This document shows, piece after piece, positions 16,923 to 25,481 of a DNA stretch of 64,000 bases. The stretch's first letter is position 1, and every line of letters starts with the position of its first letter. The position numbers and the translations under genes were made by a program. This DNA is from an alpha proteobacterium AAP38 (GTDB taxonomy: Bacteria > Pseudomonadota > Alphaproteobacteria > Azospirillales > Azospirillaceae): contig LJHR01000023.1 in NCBI GenBank assembly GCA_001296005.1, positions 1 through 64,000 of the forward strand, read 5' to 3'. The notes beneath the pieces are model-generated. The model did no database searches. It had not been told where the DNA came from and saw only the letters and a program-made list of their open reading frames with translations.

Positions 16923-18524
16923 TTAGGGGTTGCTGAGAGCGGCCAGGGCGTCGGGCGTGTCGACATCCAGCAGGACGCCCGTATCCTCTACCGCTAGCTC
17001 GCAGACGACGGGCGCGTGTGCTGCGATCAGGGCCCGCGCCCCCTTGTCGCCCGTCAGGGTCAGCATTTCGGGGATGAAGGCGGCATCCCAGAGGACAGGG
17101 TTGCCGCGTTGACCGCCGCAGGTCGGCAGCACGATGGCGCGGCCATCGTCGGGGCTGTAGGCCGCGATCAGGCGGTTGATGCTGACCGCCGTCAGGCGCG
17201 GCATGTCGCCCAGCAGGACCAGCACACCGTCAATATCATCCGGCAAGGATGACAGGCCGGCCTTCAAGGTGGCGGACATGCCATCGGCATGGTCGGGGGC
17301 GTGGACGAATTCCACGGGCAGGTCGGTCAGTGCCGCACGGATTTCGTCGGCCTGATGCCCGGTCGCGATGGTGACGCCCGTCAGTTGCGACGACAGGGCC
17401 GTATCGACGACATGGCGGACCAGGGGCCGGCCCTGCCATTCGCACAGCAGTTTGTTGGCCCCGCCCATGCGCCGGCCAAAGCCGCCGGCCAGGACAAGCC
17501 CGTGGATACGCGGCGCGCGCGGCAAGGCGGTGGCAAGCGCGCGTGGCAGGGGCCGGCCCGGAATTTCGGCCAGCAACCCTCCCACGCCCATGGCCATGAT
17601 CGCAGCGGCATCGACGGGCAGGCCCGCGCCCAACCGCTGCAACACCCAGTCCACGCCATTCAGACGCGGGGAGCGGGCGCAGCCGGGCAGGCCCAGAACG
17701 GGCTTTCCATCCAGGTCGCCCAGCAACAGCAGATTGCCGGGGTCCACCGGCATGCCCAGATGCAGGACGCGACCGCCCGCCGCCTCAACCGCCGCCGGGA
17801 TGACATCGCGGCGGTCGGTGATGGCCGAGGCCCCAATCACCAGCAGGATATCACCCTCCATATCGCGCAGGGCGGTGGCCAGCGCGGTGACATCGTGCGG
17901 ACACCGAACATCCCCCACAAGGTCCGCGCCGATGCCGAACAGGCGGTCGGCGGTAACGGCCACGCTTTTATCCAGCACTGATGGCTTGGTGCCCGGCAGG
18001 GTTGTCTGGATCAGGCCGGCGGACAAGCCGATCCAGGGCGACAGGGACACCGGGCCGGCGCCCGCCAGCATCCATTCCAGTTTCGTAATGATGCCGTCGG
18101 GCACGGCGAAGGGAATGATCTTGATGGTGGCCAGCATCTGGCCCTTCAGCACGGGCGTTAAGGGCGGGACAGTGGCGATGGTCACCGCCTCATCCACGCG
18201 GTTGAGCGCATGGATGGTGGCCGCGTCGATAGTAGCAAGGCCGTCAGCGGCGGCGAAAAGGTTGACGCGACCGGTATAGGCGGCACTGACCGTCAGGTTG
18301 GGGCCGGCCAGACGCGCGGCGATGCGGGTGGCAGCGGCGTCTTCGCCCACATCACCCGGCTCCAACTGCGCCACGGTGATTGTTTCGATACCGGATTGGG
18401 CCAGGAGAGCCGCATCATCGGCACTGATCACCCTTCCCTTGGCGAAGCGGCCATGGGTGTGGTGGACGCCATGGGCCAGGATGGCACCCACAGAAACGGC
18501 GACCGGTACGGAACCGAAACGCAT
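16923..18524 (-). CDS. Fused molybdopterin-binding (MoeA-like) and MobA-like nucleotidyltransferase protein
   Basis: A 533-residue fusion for molybdenum cofactor handling. The N-terminal two-thirds (about 1-330) include a molybdopterin-binding domain with ILLVIGASAITDRRDVIPAA near 205-225. The C-terminal part (about 340-533) is a MobA/MocA-like NTP transferase with the nucleotide motif LVLAGGFGRRMGGANKLL near 342-359 and LLGDMPRL. Such proteins usually finish the cytosine or guanine dinucleotide form of the cofactor for xanthine-dehydrogenase-type enzymes. It is the last gene of a minus-strand cluster with two XdhC pieces and a CoxG-like gene, 4 bases after the second XdhC piece. Confidence 0.85.
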   Translation of the reverse strand: MRFGSVPVAVSVGAILAHGVHHTHGRFAKGRVISADDAALLAQSGIETITVAQLEPGDVGEDAAATRIAARLAGPNLTVSAAYTGRVNLFAAADGLATIDAATIHALNRVDEAVTIATVPPLTPVLKGQMLATIKIIPFAVPDGIITKLEWMLAGAGPVSLSPWIGLSAGLIQTTLPGTKPSVLDKSVAVTADRLFGIGADLVGDVRCPHDVTALATALRDMEGDILLVIGASAITDRRDVIPAAVEAAGGRVLHLGMPVDPGNLLLLGDLDGKPVLGLPGCARSPRLNGVDWVLQRLGAGLPVDAAAIMAMGVGGLLAEIPGRPLPRALATALPRAPRIHGLVLAGGFGRRMGGANKLLCEWQGRPLVRHVVDTALSSQLTGVTIATGHQADEIRAALTDLPVEFVHAPDHADGMSATLKAGLSSLPDDIDGVLVLLGDMPRLTAVSINRLIAAYSPDDGRAIVLPTCGGQRGNPVLWDAAFIPEMLTLTGDKGARALIAAHAPVVCELAVEDTGVLLDVDTPDALAALSNP

Positions 18525-18528
18525 CTGC

Positions 18529-19236
18529 CTATGCCTTCCACTTGGCGCCGCGCAGGGCCAGGATGATATCGGCCAGAATAGAGATGGCGATTTCGGCGGG
18601 CGTGACGGCCCCGATATCCAGGCCGACGGGGCCATGGATGCGGGCCAACTGTGCCTCCGACACCCCCTGCCCGCGCAGCCGTTCCAGGCGGGCGGCCTGG
18701 TTCTTCCGCCCGCCCAGCACGCCGACATAGAAGGCGTCGGTGGAAAGGGCCGCGGTCAGGGCCGGGTCATCGAATTTCGGATCATGGGTCAGGGCGACAA
18801 CGGCGGTACGGGCATCGGGGCGCAGGGCGGCCAACGCCTCGTCCGGCCAGTCGGTGACCAGCACCGTGTCGGGGAACCGTTCGGGGGTGGCAAAGGCGGC
18901 GCGCGGGTCGATTACCGTCACATCCAGACCGGCCAGACGCGCGGCGGGCGCCAGGGCCTGCGCCAGATGGACGGCACCCACGATCAGCAGGCGGTTGGCA
19001 GGCGGGTGGACATTGATGAAGAACCGGCCCTCGTAGAATTCAACAATGCCACTGCGGTTTTCACGGATGGCGTCCAGAACCTGCGGCAGAAATTCATCCT
19101 CCAGCGCCACATCGCCCATCTGCCGCCCGTCGAGATCGACCAGCGTCTGCAGGCCGGACCCCAGATCGGTGACCAGGGCCACGGGGCGGCGGTCGGCCAG
19201 GGCGGCGCGCAGCGCGTCAAATATCCGGGCCTTCAT
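18529..19236 (-). CDS. XdhC-family protein, C-terminal (XdhC Rossmann) part
   Basis: A 235-residue protein matching the C-terminal half of XdhC/CoxI maturation factors, which bind cofactor and help insert sulfurated molybdenum cofactor into hydroxylases. A nucleotide-binding Rossmann segment is visible in LLIVGAVHLAQAL near residue 80, where the usual GAGHV reads GAVHL, followed by VTVIDPRAAFA and the C-terminal ILADIILALRGAKW. Its start overlaps the N-terminal piece gene by 4 bases. Together the two genes cover one full XdhC, a split arrangement seen elsewhere in CO-dehydrogenase-type clusters. Confidence 0.85.
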   Translation of the reverse strand: MKARIFDALRAALADRRPVALVTDLGSGLQTLVDLDGRQMGDVALEDEFLPQVLDAIRENRSGIVEFYEGRFFINVHPPANRLLIVGAVHLAQALAPAARLAGLDVTVIDPRAAFATPERFPDTVLVTDWPDEALAALRPDARTAVVALTHDPKFDDPALTAALSTDAFYVGVLGGRKNQAARLERLRGQGVSEAQLARIHGPVGLDIGAVTPAEIAISILADIILALRGAKWKA

Positions 19237-19559
19237 TGGATCGGCTCCACATACACTTCCAGCTTGCCGCCGCAGGCCAGCCCCACTTCCCAGGCCATTT
19301 CATTGCTGATCCCGAAGGACAGGAAACGCGGTTCGCCATCGGATAGGACCTTGCCCGCCTCCATCACCACGGCCCCTTCGACACAACCGCCGGAAACCGA
19401 ACCCGCCATGGCGCCGCTGGCAGAGATGGCCATCAGACTGCCCACGGGGCGCGGGGCGGAACCCCAGGTGGCGATGACATGGGCCAGGGCCACGGATTGC
19501 CCGGCATCACGCCAGGAGGCGGCCTGGGCCAGGATGGCTTCGTTATCGTCGCGGATCAT
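19233..19559 (-). CDS. XdhC/CoxI-family protein, N-terminal part
   Basis: A 108-residue protein covering the XdhC_CoxI domain alone. The conserved ATWGSAPRPVGSLMAIS near residues 30-46, GSVSGGCVEGAVV near 53-65, and the terminal FGISNEMAWEVGLACGG are all present. It overlaps the next gene by 4 bases, so the two halves are probably made together. It lies about 50 bases downstream of the CoxG-like gene on the same strand. Role: delivery of molybdenum cofactor to a xanthine-oxidase-family enzyme. Confidence 0.88.
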   Translation of the reverse strand: MIRDDNEAILAQAASWRDAGQSVALAHVIATWGSAPRPVGSLMAISASGAMAGSVSGGCVEGAVVMEAGKVLSDGEPRFLSFGISNEMAWEVGLACGGKLEVYVEPIQ

Positions 19560-19610
19560 GGAAGGTTCCAGAGTGGGATCAGCCGCATATGGGGATGCCG
19601 GCGGCGATTT

Positions 19611-20060
19611 TCAGTCGGCCGGGGTCAGGGCGGCGGCGAAGGCGGCGAAAAATTCATCGGCCAGTTTGGCGGCGGTGCCCTGGATCAGGCGCGCGCCCAG
19701 CTGCGCCAGCTTGCCGCCCACGGTGGCTTCCGCCTTGTAGCGCAGGATGGTGGTGCCATCGGGACCATCGGTCAGGGTGACCACCGCCCCACCTTTGCCA
19801 AAGCCGGCGGCACCGCCCTGCCCTTCGCCGGTGATGCGGTAGCCGTTGGGGGCATCAATGTCCGACAGGGTGACGCGACCCGCGAATTTGGCGCTGACCG
19901 GCCCGATCTTCAGCTTCAGCTTGGCCGACAAGGTCGTGTCATCGTCCCGCACCAGTTCCTCGCAGCCGGGAATGCAGCGGCGCAGGGTTTCGGTATCGTT
20001 CAGCGCGTCCCAGACACGGGATCGCGGGGCCGGGATGGCGTATTCGCCTTCCATATCCAT
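19611..20060 (-). CDS. CoxG-like SRPBCC protein
   Basis: A 149-residue START/SRPBCC-fold protein like CoxG, a membrane-recruitment and maturation partner of CO-dehydrogenase-type molybdo-hydroxylases. The start MDMEGEYAIPAPRSRVWDAL and the segment RRCIPGCEELV are typical. The ATG at 20060 was chosen on that basis; the frame is open to 20144. It heads a minus-strand cluster with split XdhC and the MoeA/MobA fusion. The enzyme it would serve is not in this window. Confidence 0.87.
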   Translation of the reverse strand: MDMEGEYAIPAPRSRVWDALNDTETLRRCIPGCEELVRDDDTTLSAKLKLKIGPVSAKFAGRVTLSDIDAPNGYRITGEGQGGAAGFGKGGAVVTLTDGPDGTTILRYKAEATVGGKLAQLGARLIQGTAAKLADEFFAAFAAALTPAD

Positions 20061-20252
20061 CGGGATGTTCCCACAAAATTCAAACCAGGGCGCCGCAGCC
20101 TGCCACAAAGCGGTGGCAAAAGGAAAATCCGGCATGAAGCGCATTGCGTGTGACCGGAATTTTCTGAAAGATCAATGATCAAGAAAAGGGCCGTGGACAG
20201 GCCCCGCGCACCGAAGAACGGTCAGCAGCAACAAACAACGGGAGGATGGTTC

Positions 20253-21224
20253 ATGGACGGTTTGAACCGGCGGCAATTCGGCATTCTGGGTCTGGGCGGC
20301 GTGGCGGCAGCGATGGGCAGCACCCGGTCGGCCCGCGCGCAGGCCCCGCGCTTTGTCACCATCCTGACCGGCGGGACCAGCGGGGTTTATTATCCGCTGG
20401 GCGTTGCCCTGTCGCAGATCTATGGCAAGGCCATGCCGGAGACGAAGTTCACGGTTCAGGCCACCAAGGCATCGGCGGAGAACCTGAACCTGTTGCAGGC
20501 CGGGCGCGGCGAGATCGCCTTTACCCAGACCGATACGCTGGTCCAGGCCGTGCGCGGTGATGCCGAGGTGGGGTTCGCCAAACCACTAGACAAGCTGCGC
20601 AGCCTGGCCGTGATCTATCCCAACTATATCCAGATTGTGGCGTCGAAGGCGTCTGGTATCAAGACCTTGGCCGACCTGAAGGGCAAACGCATATCGGTCG
20701 GCGCACCGAAATCGGGAACGGAGATCAACGCGCGGGCCGTAGTGAAGGCTGCGGGCCTGTCCTATGCGGATTTCGAGAAGGTCGAGTATCTGCCATTCGC
20801 AGAGAGTGTCGACCTGATGAAGAACCAGCAGCTGGACGCCACCCTGCAATCCGCCGGTCTGGGCGTGGCATCGCTGCGCGATCTGGCCAGTTCCATCGAC
20901 ATCACCGTGGTATCGGTGCCGGCGGAGACGGTGGCAAAGATTGGCGAGGCGGTTTACCGCTCCGCCGTCATTCCCGCCAATACCTATAACGGCCAGACGG
21001 CGGATGTGCCGACGGTCGTGACTGGCAATGCGCTTGCCACCCATGCCGGCCTGTCGGACGAGGCGGCGTATCAGATGACCAAGCTGATGTTCGAGAATCT
21101 GGAGGCCATGAAATCCGCCCATGCGGCGGCCAAACAGATCGCCTTGTCCAAGGACGCGGCGGCGGAATTCGCGCCCCTGCATCCGGGGGCGAAGCGGCTT
21201 TATCAGGAGAAAGGGTTGTTGTGA
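20253..21224 (+). CDS. TAXI-family TRAP transporter solute-binding protein
   Basis: Periplasmic binding protein of 323 residues. Tat-like signal: a twin Arg in NRRQFGILGLGG followed by ARAQA cleavage, which is notable because tatABC lie downstream. The TAXI hallmark TGGTSGVYYPLGVALSQIYG is near residues 30-49. It captures a substrate, often a dicarboxylate or amino acid, for the fused permease encoded about 200 bases downstream. The ATG at 20253 follows GGGAGG. The ligand cannot be predicted. Confidence 0.9.
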   Translation: MDGLNRRQFGILGLGGVAAAMGSTRSARAQAPRFVTILTGGTSGVYYPLGVALSQIYGKAMPETKFTVQATKASAENLNLLQAGRGEIAFTQTDTLVQAVRGDAEVGFAKPLDKLRSLAVIYPNYIQIVASKASGIKTLADLKGKRISVGAPKSGTEINARAVVKAAGLSYADFEKVEYLPFAESVDLMKNQQLDATLQSAGLGVASLRDLASSIDITVVSVPAETVAKIGEAVYRSAVIPANTYNGQTADVPTVVTGNALATHAGLSDEAAYQMTKLMFENLEAMKSAHAAAKQIALSKDAAAEFAPLHPGAKRLYQEKGLL

Positions 21225-21263
21225 GGGGGCGCGTAACTTCGTTCAATCCCCCACCTCCCCGTT

Positions 21264-21297
21264 CGTCATCCCGGCGCAAGCCGGGACCCAGGGGCCA
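21264..21297 (-). repeat. Intergenic palindromic repeat A, copy 2 (inverted)
   Basis: A 34-base element on the minus strand matching repeat A, with core CCCGGCGCAAGCCGGG. It forms an inverted pair with the copy at 21349-21387, so the two could pair with each other as a long hairpin between the TAXI binding-protein gene and its permease. Confidence 0.8.
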
Positions 21298-21348
21298 GGC
21301 GCATAGGCTTTCAGCCGCGCTGATATGTGCAGCGGCGAGGTTTGAGCT

Positions 21349-21387
21349 TGTGGCCCCTGGGTCCCGGCTTGCGCCGGGATGACGAGG
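21349..21387 (+). repeat. Intergenic palindromic repeat A, copy 3
   Basis: A 39-base element that matches copy 1 (21-59) at all but one position (TTTCG versus TTGCG in the loop). It lies 38 bases upstream of the TRAP permease start. Confidence 0.85.
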
Positions 21388-21425
21388 GGGAGCGTGTTTC
21401 ACAATGAGCCAAATAGGCCCCCCGC

Positions 21426-23513
21426 ATGACCCAAACCGCCGATACTGATGAAGATGCCGTCCGCCACGCGGTGGAGAAGGATGATCCGACGTCGGCCATC
21501 GCGCGGCTGAGCGGAGGGGACCGCAGGGTCATTTTTGTGATCGGCGTGGCGTTTGCGCTGTTCCAGCTATGGACCGCCACCTTCAACCCGCTGTCCAGTC
21601 TGGTGGTGCGGTCGGTGCATGTGGGGTTCCTGCTGCTGATGGCCTTCCTGCTGATCGGTGCGCGCGACGGGATGAAGCGGGAGAAGGTGCCCGTCTATGA
21701 CTGGCTGTTGGGCGGGGTGGCCTTCCTGCTGGGCCTTTATCATTGGGTGTTTGAGCATGATTTGATCCTGCGGTCGGGCACGCCCACCGATCTGGACCTA
21801 TGGGTGGGGGCGCTGAATACCCTGCTGGTGGCAGAGGCCGCACGGCGGATCATGGGCTGGGGCTTGCCGGCCCTATGCCTGACCTTCGTGCCTTATGCGA
21901 TGCTGGGGCCGTATATGCCCGATATCCTGGCCCATCGCGGGTATGAGCTGGATCAGGTAATCGAACAGCTGCATTTCTCCACCGAGGGGATTTACGGCAC
22001 CCCAACCTTCGTTTCCTCCACCTTCATCTTCCTGTTCATCCTTTTCGGGGCGTTTTTGGAAAAGGCCGGGGTCATCGGCCTGTTCAATGATTTGTCCATG
22101 GCGCTGGTCGGGCGGCGATTGGGTGGGGCGGCCAAGGTGGCGGTGGTGTCGTCGGGCTTCATGGGCATGGTCAACGGGTCGGGTGTAGCCAATGTCCTGA
22201 CCACCGGCCAATTCACCATCCCCATGATGAAGCGTTTCGGCTATTCCGCGAAATTTGCCGGTGCCCTGGAAGCCACGGCCAGCATGGGCGGGCAGATCAT
22301 GCCGCCGGTGATGGGGGCCGCCGCCTTCATCATGGCCGAAACGCTGGGCGTTTCGTACCTGGAGGTATGCAAGGCGGCGGCGATTCCGGCCATCCTCTAT
22401 TTCGTCTCCGCCTATTGGATGGCGCATCTGGAGGCGGCGCGCGCCGGCCTGCACGGTCTGCCGGAAAGTGAATGCCCGAAACTGTGGCCGTCGCTGCGCC
22501 GGGGATGGCATCTGCTGCTGCCGCTGGTGGCGCTGGTCACGCTGCTGCTGTCGGGACGCACGCCGCTGTTCGCGGGCGTTGTCGGCATTGCCGGCACGGT
22601 CGTGCTGATGATGGGGCTGCTGCTGGTGGCACAGATGGGGCCGGTGGCGCTGCGCGTGGCCTTCTGGGTGGGGCTGGGCCTGGGGGCCTGGGGCCTGACG
22701 CAGGCGGGCTTGCGCACAGAACAGATCGCCATGGTGGTCATTGGCCTGCTAGCCCTGCCGTGCTTTCTGTTCAAGTCGGGGCGCAGGCTGCTGAACGCGC
22801 TGATGGAGGCGCTGGCCGACGGGGCGCGGGCGGCGGTGGCGGTGGGCATTGCCTGCGCCCTGGTCGGCATTCTGATCGGCATGCTGACCCTGACGGGGCT
22901 GGCATCGGGGCTGGCCGGGATCATTGTGGAATTGTCGGGCGGGAACCTGCTGCTGGCCCTGGTGCTGACCATGGTGGCCTGCATCATCCTGGGCACCGGG
23001 CTGCCGACCACGGCCAATTACATCATTACCGCCTCCATCGCGGCACCGGCGCTGCAGCAGTTGGGTGTGCCGCTGATCGTCAGCCATATGTTCTGCTTCT
23101 ATTTCGGGATCATGGCCGACCTGACGCCGCCTGTGGCGCTGGCGGCCCTGGCGGCGTCGCCCATCGCGCGGGCGGGACATATGGAGATTGCCTGGCTGGC
23201 CACCCGCATCGGGATCGCCGGATATCTGGTGCCCTTCATGGCGGTGTTCGATCCGGCCCTGATGCTGCAATCGGGCGACTGGCTGGACACGGCCTATATG
23301 GTGGTGAAGGCGCTGGTGGGGATCGGGCTGCTGGGGATCGTCACCGTCGGCCATTACAAGACCAAGCTGGCCGTGTGGGAGATGGTCTGGGCCTTTGCGG
23401 CGGCGGTCCTTCTTGTGTTGGCCATGCCGATGACGGATGAGGCGGGGTTTGTGCTGGCGGCGCTGTTCCTGGGCCGCCAGCTCTGGCGCGGTCGGCAGAG
23501 GGCGGCGGCGTGA
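21426..23513 (+). CDS. TRAP transporter fused permease (TAXI type)
   Basis: Inner-membrane permease of 695 residues, combining the small and large TRAP permease subunits. A cytoplasmic N-terminus of about 35 residues is followed by many hydrophobic segments. TRAP-M/DctM-type signatures are seen in the middle (FMGMVNGSGVANVLTTGQFT, MGGQIMPPVMGAAAFIMAE) and again in ILGTGLPTTANYI. It uses an ion gradient to import the ligand delivered by the TAXI binding protein upstream. Its stop codon overlaps the ATG of the DUF1850 gene. Confidence 0.93.
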   Translation: MTQTADTDEDAVRHAVEKDDPTSAIARLSGGDRRVIFVIGVAFALFQLWTATFNPLSSLVVRSVHVGFLLLMAFLLIGARDGMKREKVPVYDWLLGGVAFLLGLYHWVFEHDLILRSGTPTDLDLWVGALNTLLVAEAARRIMGWGLPALCLTFVPYAMLGPYMPDILAHRGYELDQVIEQLHFSTEGIYGTPTFVSSTFIFLFILFGAFLEKAGVIGLFNDLSMALVGRRLGGAAKVAVVSSGFMGMVNGSGVANVLTTGQFTIPMMKRFGYSAKFAGALEATASMGGQIMPPVMGAAAFIMAETLGVSYLEVCKAAAIPAILYFVSAYWMAHLEAARAGLHGLPESECPKLWPSLRRGWHLLLPLVALVTLLLSGRTPLFAGVVGIAGTVVLMMGLLLVAQMGPVALRVAFWVGLGLGAWGLTQAGLRTEQIAMVVIGLLALPCFLFKSGRRLLNALMEALADGARAAVAVGIACALVGILIGMLTLTGLASGLAGIIVELSGGNLLLALVLTMVACIILGTGLPTTANYIITASIAAPALQQLGVPLIVSHMFCFYFGIMADLTPPVALAALAASPIARAGHMEIAWLATRIGIAGYLVPFMAVFDPALMLQSGDWLDTAYMVVKALVGIGLLGIVTVGHYKTKLAVWEMVWAFAAAVLLVLAMPMTDEAGFVLAALFLGRQLWRGRQRAAA

Positions 23514-23905
23514 TGGCGGGGCTGCTCGCCCTGTGCCTGATCGCGGGTATGCAGCCGCCCGTGATGGTGCAAACCGACCGGTTCACCCTGTCCTGGACCC
23601 ATTCCATCGAGAAGGTGGAATGGCGGGAGGAGTATCGGGTCACCGATCTGGGCCTTATCCTTGAGACGTCGCGCGTCAAGGGCAGCGGGGTGGGAATGGA
23701 GCCGGGGCCGGATGCCAGATTGGTCGATGGCTGGTGGATCAGCCACCCAAGCCTTGCCCCCCTGCCCGAACTGGTGCTGGCCGGCAGCCATTTTGGCGGG
23801 GATCATACGATCTGCATTCCCGGACGGTGCGCGCCGCTTCGCCAGTGGCTGGGCCGGGACAATGATGGGCCGGTACGTTTGGTCGCATGTCCGACACGCA
23901 ACTAA
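23513..23905 (+). CDS. DUF1850-family protein, TRAP partner
   Basis: A 130-residue protein of the DUF1850 family, which is repeatedly found next to TAXI-type TRAP transporters. The start is hydrophobic (GLLALCLIAGM), consistent with export or anchoring. The conserved FTLSWTHSIEKVEWREEY near residues 24-41 and the later GSGVGMEPG are family features. The ATG overlaps the permease stop (TGATG), so it is translationally coupled. Its biochemical role is unknown; the context suggests an accessory transporter function. Confidence 0.85.
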   Translation: MAGLLALCLIAGMQPPVMVQTDRFTLSWTHSIEKVEWREEYRVTDLGLILETSRVKGSGVGMEPGPDARLVDGWWISHPSLAPLPELVLAGSHFGGDHTICIPGRCAPLRQWLGRDNDGPVRLVACPTRN

Positions 23906-23998
23906 TAACGGTTTGCAAAGGAATGTCCGGCATCCTAAGTATGAAAGATGCGTGACCCTGCCGGGTCGTGGGACAAGGTGGAAGGCGTCGGCCCCCGA

Positions 23999-25171
23999 AT
24001 GGATACGACGATCAATGATGCGATGATCCGGGATGCGGCCGGGCGGAACCAGAAGGCGGGTTGCCCGCCGCTGGACATGGCCGCCCCCCGTCATGCCCCC
24101 CTGCCCCTGCCGTCCCTGTCGCTGGACAAGGTCAGCCACCGTTATGGCGCCAAGCAGGCGTTGAGCGATGTGTCGCTGTCGATCTCTCCGGGGGAGATTG
24201 TCTGTCTGGTGGGGCCGTCGGGATGTGGAAAATCCACGCTGCTGCGACTGGCGGCGGGGCTGGAGACGATCCAGGAGGGCAGCGTCGCCATCGCGGGGCA
24301 GACCATTGCGCAGCCGGGATCGTCCCTGCCGCCCGAACGGCGCGGTATCGGGCTGGTGTTCCAGGATTACGCCCTGTTCCCGCATCTGAATGTTCTGGAC
24401 AATGTGCGTTTCGGCCTGAACCGGCTGCCCGCGGCGGAGCGGGATGAACGCGCCATGGCGGCGCTGGAACAGGTGGGCATGGAGGGCTTCGTGCGCGCCT
24501 TCCCGCATGCCCTGTCGGGCGGGCAGCAGCAGCGGGTGGCGCTGGCCCGTGCCATGGCCCCGCGCCCGGCGGTGCTGCTGCTGGATGAGCCCTTCTCCGG
24601 CCTTGATACAAGGCTGCGCGAGAGTGTGCGTGATGAGACGCTGCATGTGCTGAAGCGTAGCGGGGCGGCGACCATGATCGTCACCCATGATCCCGAAGAG
24701 GCCATGTTCCTGGCCGACCGCATCGCCCTGCTGCGCGATGGCAGGCTGGTGCAGGTGGGATCGCCGACAGCGCTTTATACCAAACCAGTGGATGCCTTTG
24801 CCGCCAGCTTCTTTGGCGAGGTCAACCAGTTGACGGGCATTGTGCACCAGGGCCGGGTCGACACGCCGGTCGGGTGCCTGACGGTGCCGCATCTGGATGA
24901 GGGTACGGTGGTCGACGTGCTGATCCGGCCTGAAGCCCTGCGTCTGACCATGGCGGCGGATGGCGACATGATAGGCGTGCCCAATCTGGCGCGGGTCGAG
25001 GCATCCCGCCTGCTGGGCCGCACCAGCCTGGTCCATCTCTGTGTCAGCGACCGCGACGGTCGGCCGCACCACCTGCATGCCCGCGCACCTGGCCATTTCC
25101 TGCCCGAGGATGGCAGCCATGTCTCGGTAACGCTGGAACCCAGACAAGCCTTTGTATTTGAAAAGGCGTGA
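23999..25171 (+). CDS. ABC transporter ATP-binding protein, FbpC/PotA-like
   Basis: ATPase of about 390 residues. Walker A is GPSGCGKST, the signature is LSGGQQQRVALARA, Walker B is VLLLDEPFSGLD and the H-loop is VTHDP. A C-terminal TOBE-like domain follows (from about residue 275), as in iron(III), spermidine or molybdate importers. Several starts are possible; the ATG at 23999 has a GGAAGG motif before it, and the frame is open to 23948. No permease or binding protein lies next to it, so it is an orphan that must work with subunits encoded elsewhere. Confidence 0.85.
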   Translation: MDTTINDAMIRDAAGRNQKAGCPPLDMAAPRHAPLPLPSLSLDKVSHRYGAKQALSDVSLSISPGEIVCLVGPSGCGKSTLLRLAAGLETIQEGSVAIAGQTIAQPGSSLPPERRGIGLVFQDYALFPHLNVLDNVRFGLNRLPAAERDERAMAALEQVGMEGFVRAFPHALSGGQQQRVALARAMAPRPAVLLLDEPFSGLDTRLRESVRDETLHVLKRSGAATMIVTHDPEEAMFLADRIALLRDGRLVQVGSPTALYTKPVDAFAASFFGEVNQLTGIVHQGRVDTPVGCLTVPHLDEGTVVDVLIRPEALRLTMAADGDMIGVPNLARVEASRLLGRTSLVHLCVSDRDGRPHHLHARAPGHFLPEDGSHVSVTLEPRQAFVFEKA

Positions 25172-25267
25172 ATGGTGGAGCGATTGCGGCCACGGGGCCT
25201 TTCTGCCATGATCCCGCGCCTTTCCGGTGGTATGGGGCGATGGCCCCTTTGCAGGCGGAGTTGAGAC

Positions 25268-25477
25268 ATGGGTGGTTTGGGTTGGATGGAAATCCTGGTG
25301 ATCCTGGTGATCGTCATGGTCATTTTCGGGGCGGGTAAGCTGCCGAAGGTGATGGGCGACCTGGGTCAGGGTATCCGTAACTTCAAATCCAACCTGTCTG
25401 ACGGGGCCAAGGCCGAGGACGATGTGAAGACCGATCCGGTTCCGCCCGCCAAGCCCGACGAAACGCCCAAGGCCTGA
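25268..25477 (+). CDS. tatA: Sec-independent translocase subunit TatA
   Basis: A 69-residue TatA that forms the translocation pore for folded twin-arginine proteins. A single N-terminal membrane helix (about 3-20, MEILVILVIVMVIFGAGKL) with the FGAGKLP hinge is followed by an amphipathic helix (GDLGQGIRNFKSNLSD) and a charged tail. It lies 4 bases upstream of tatB, and the tat genes form an operon ended by a terminator after tatC. Confidence 0.95.
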   Translation: MGGLGWMEILVILVIVMVIFGAGKLPKVMGDLGQGIRNFKSNLSDGAKAEDDVKTDPVPPAKPDETPKA

Positions 25478-25481
25478 CACC

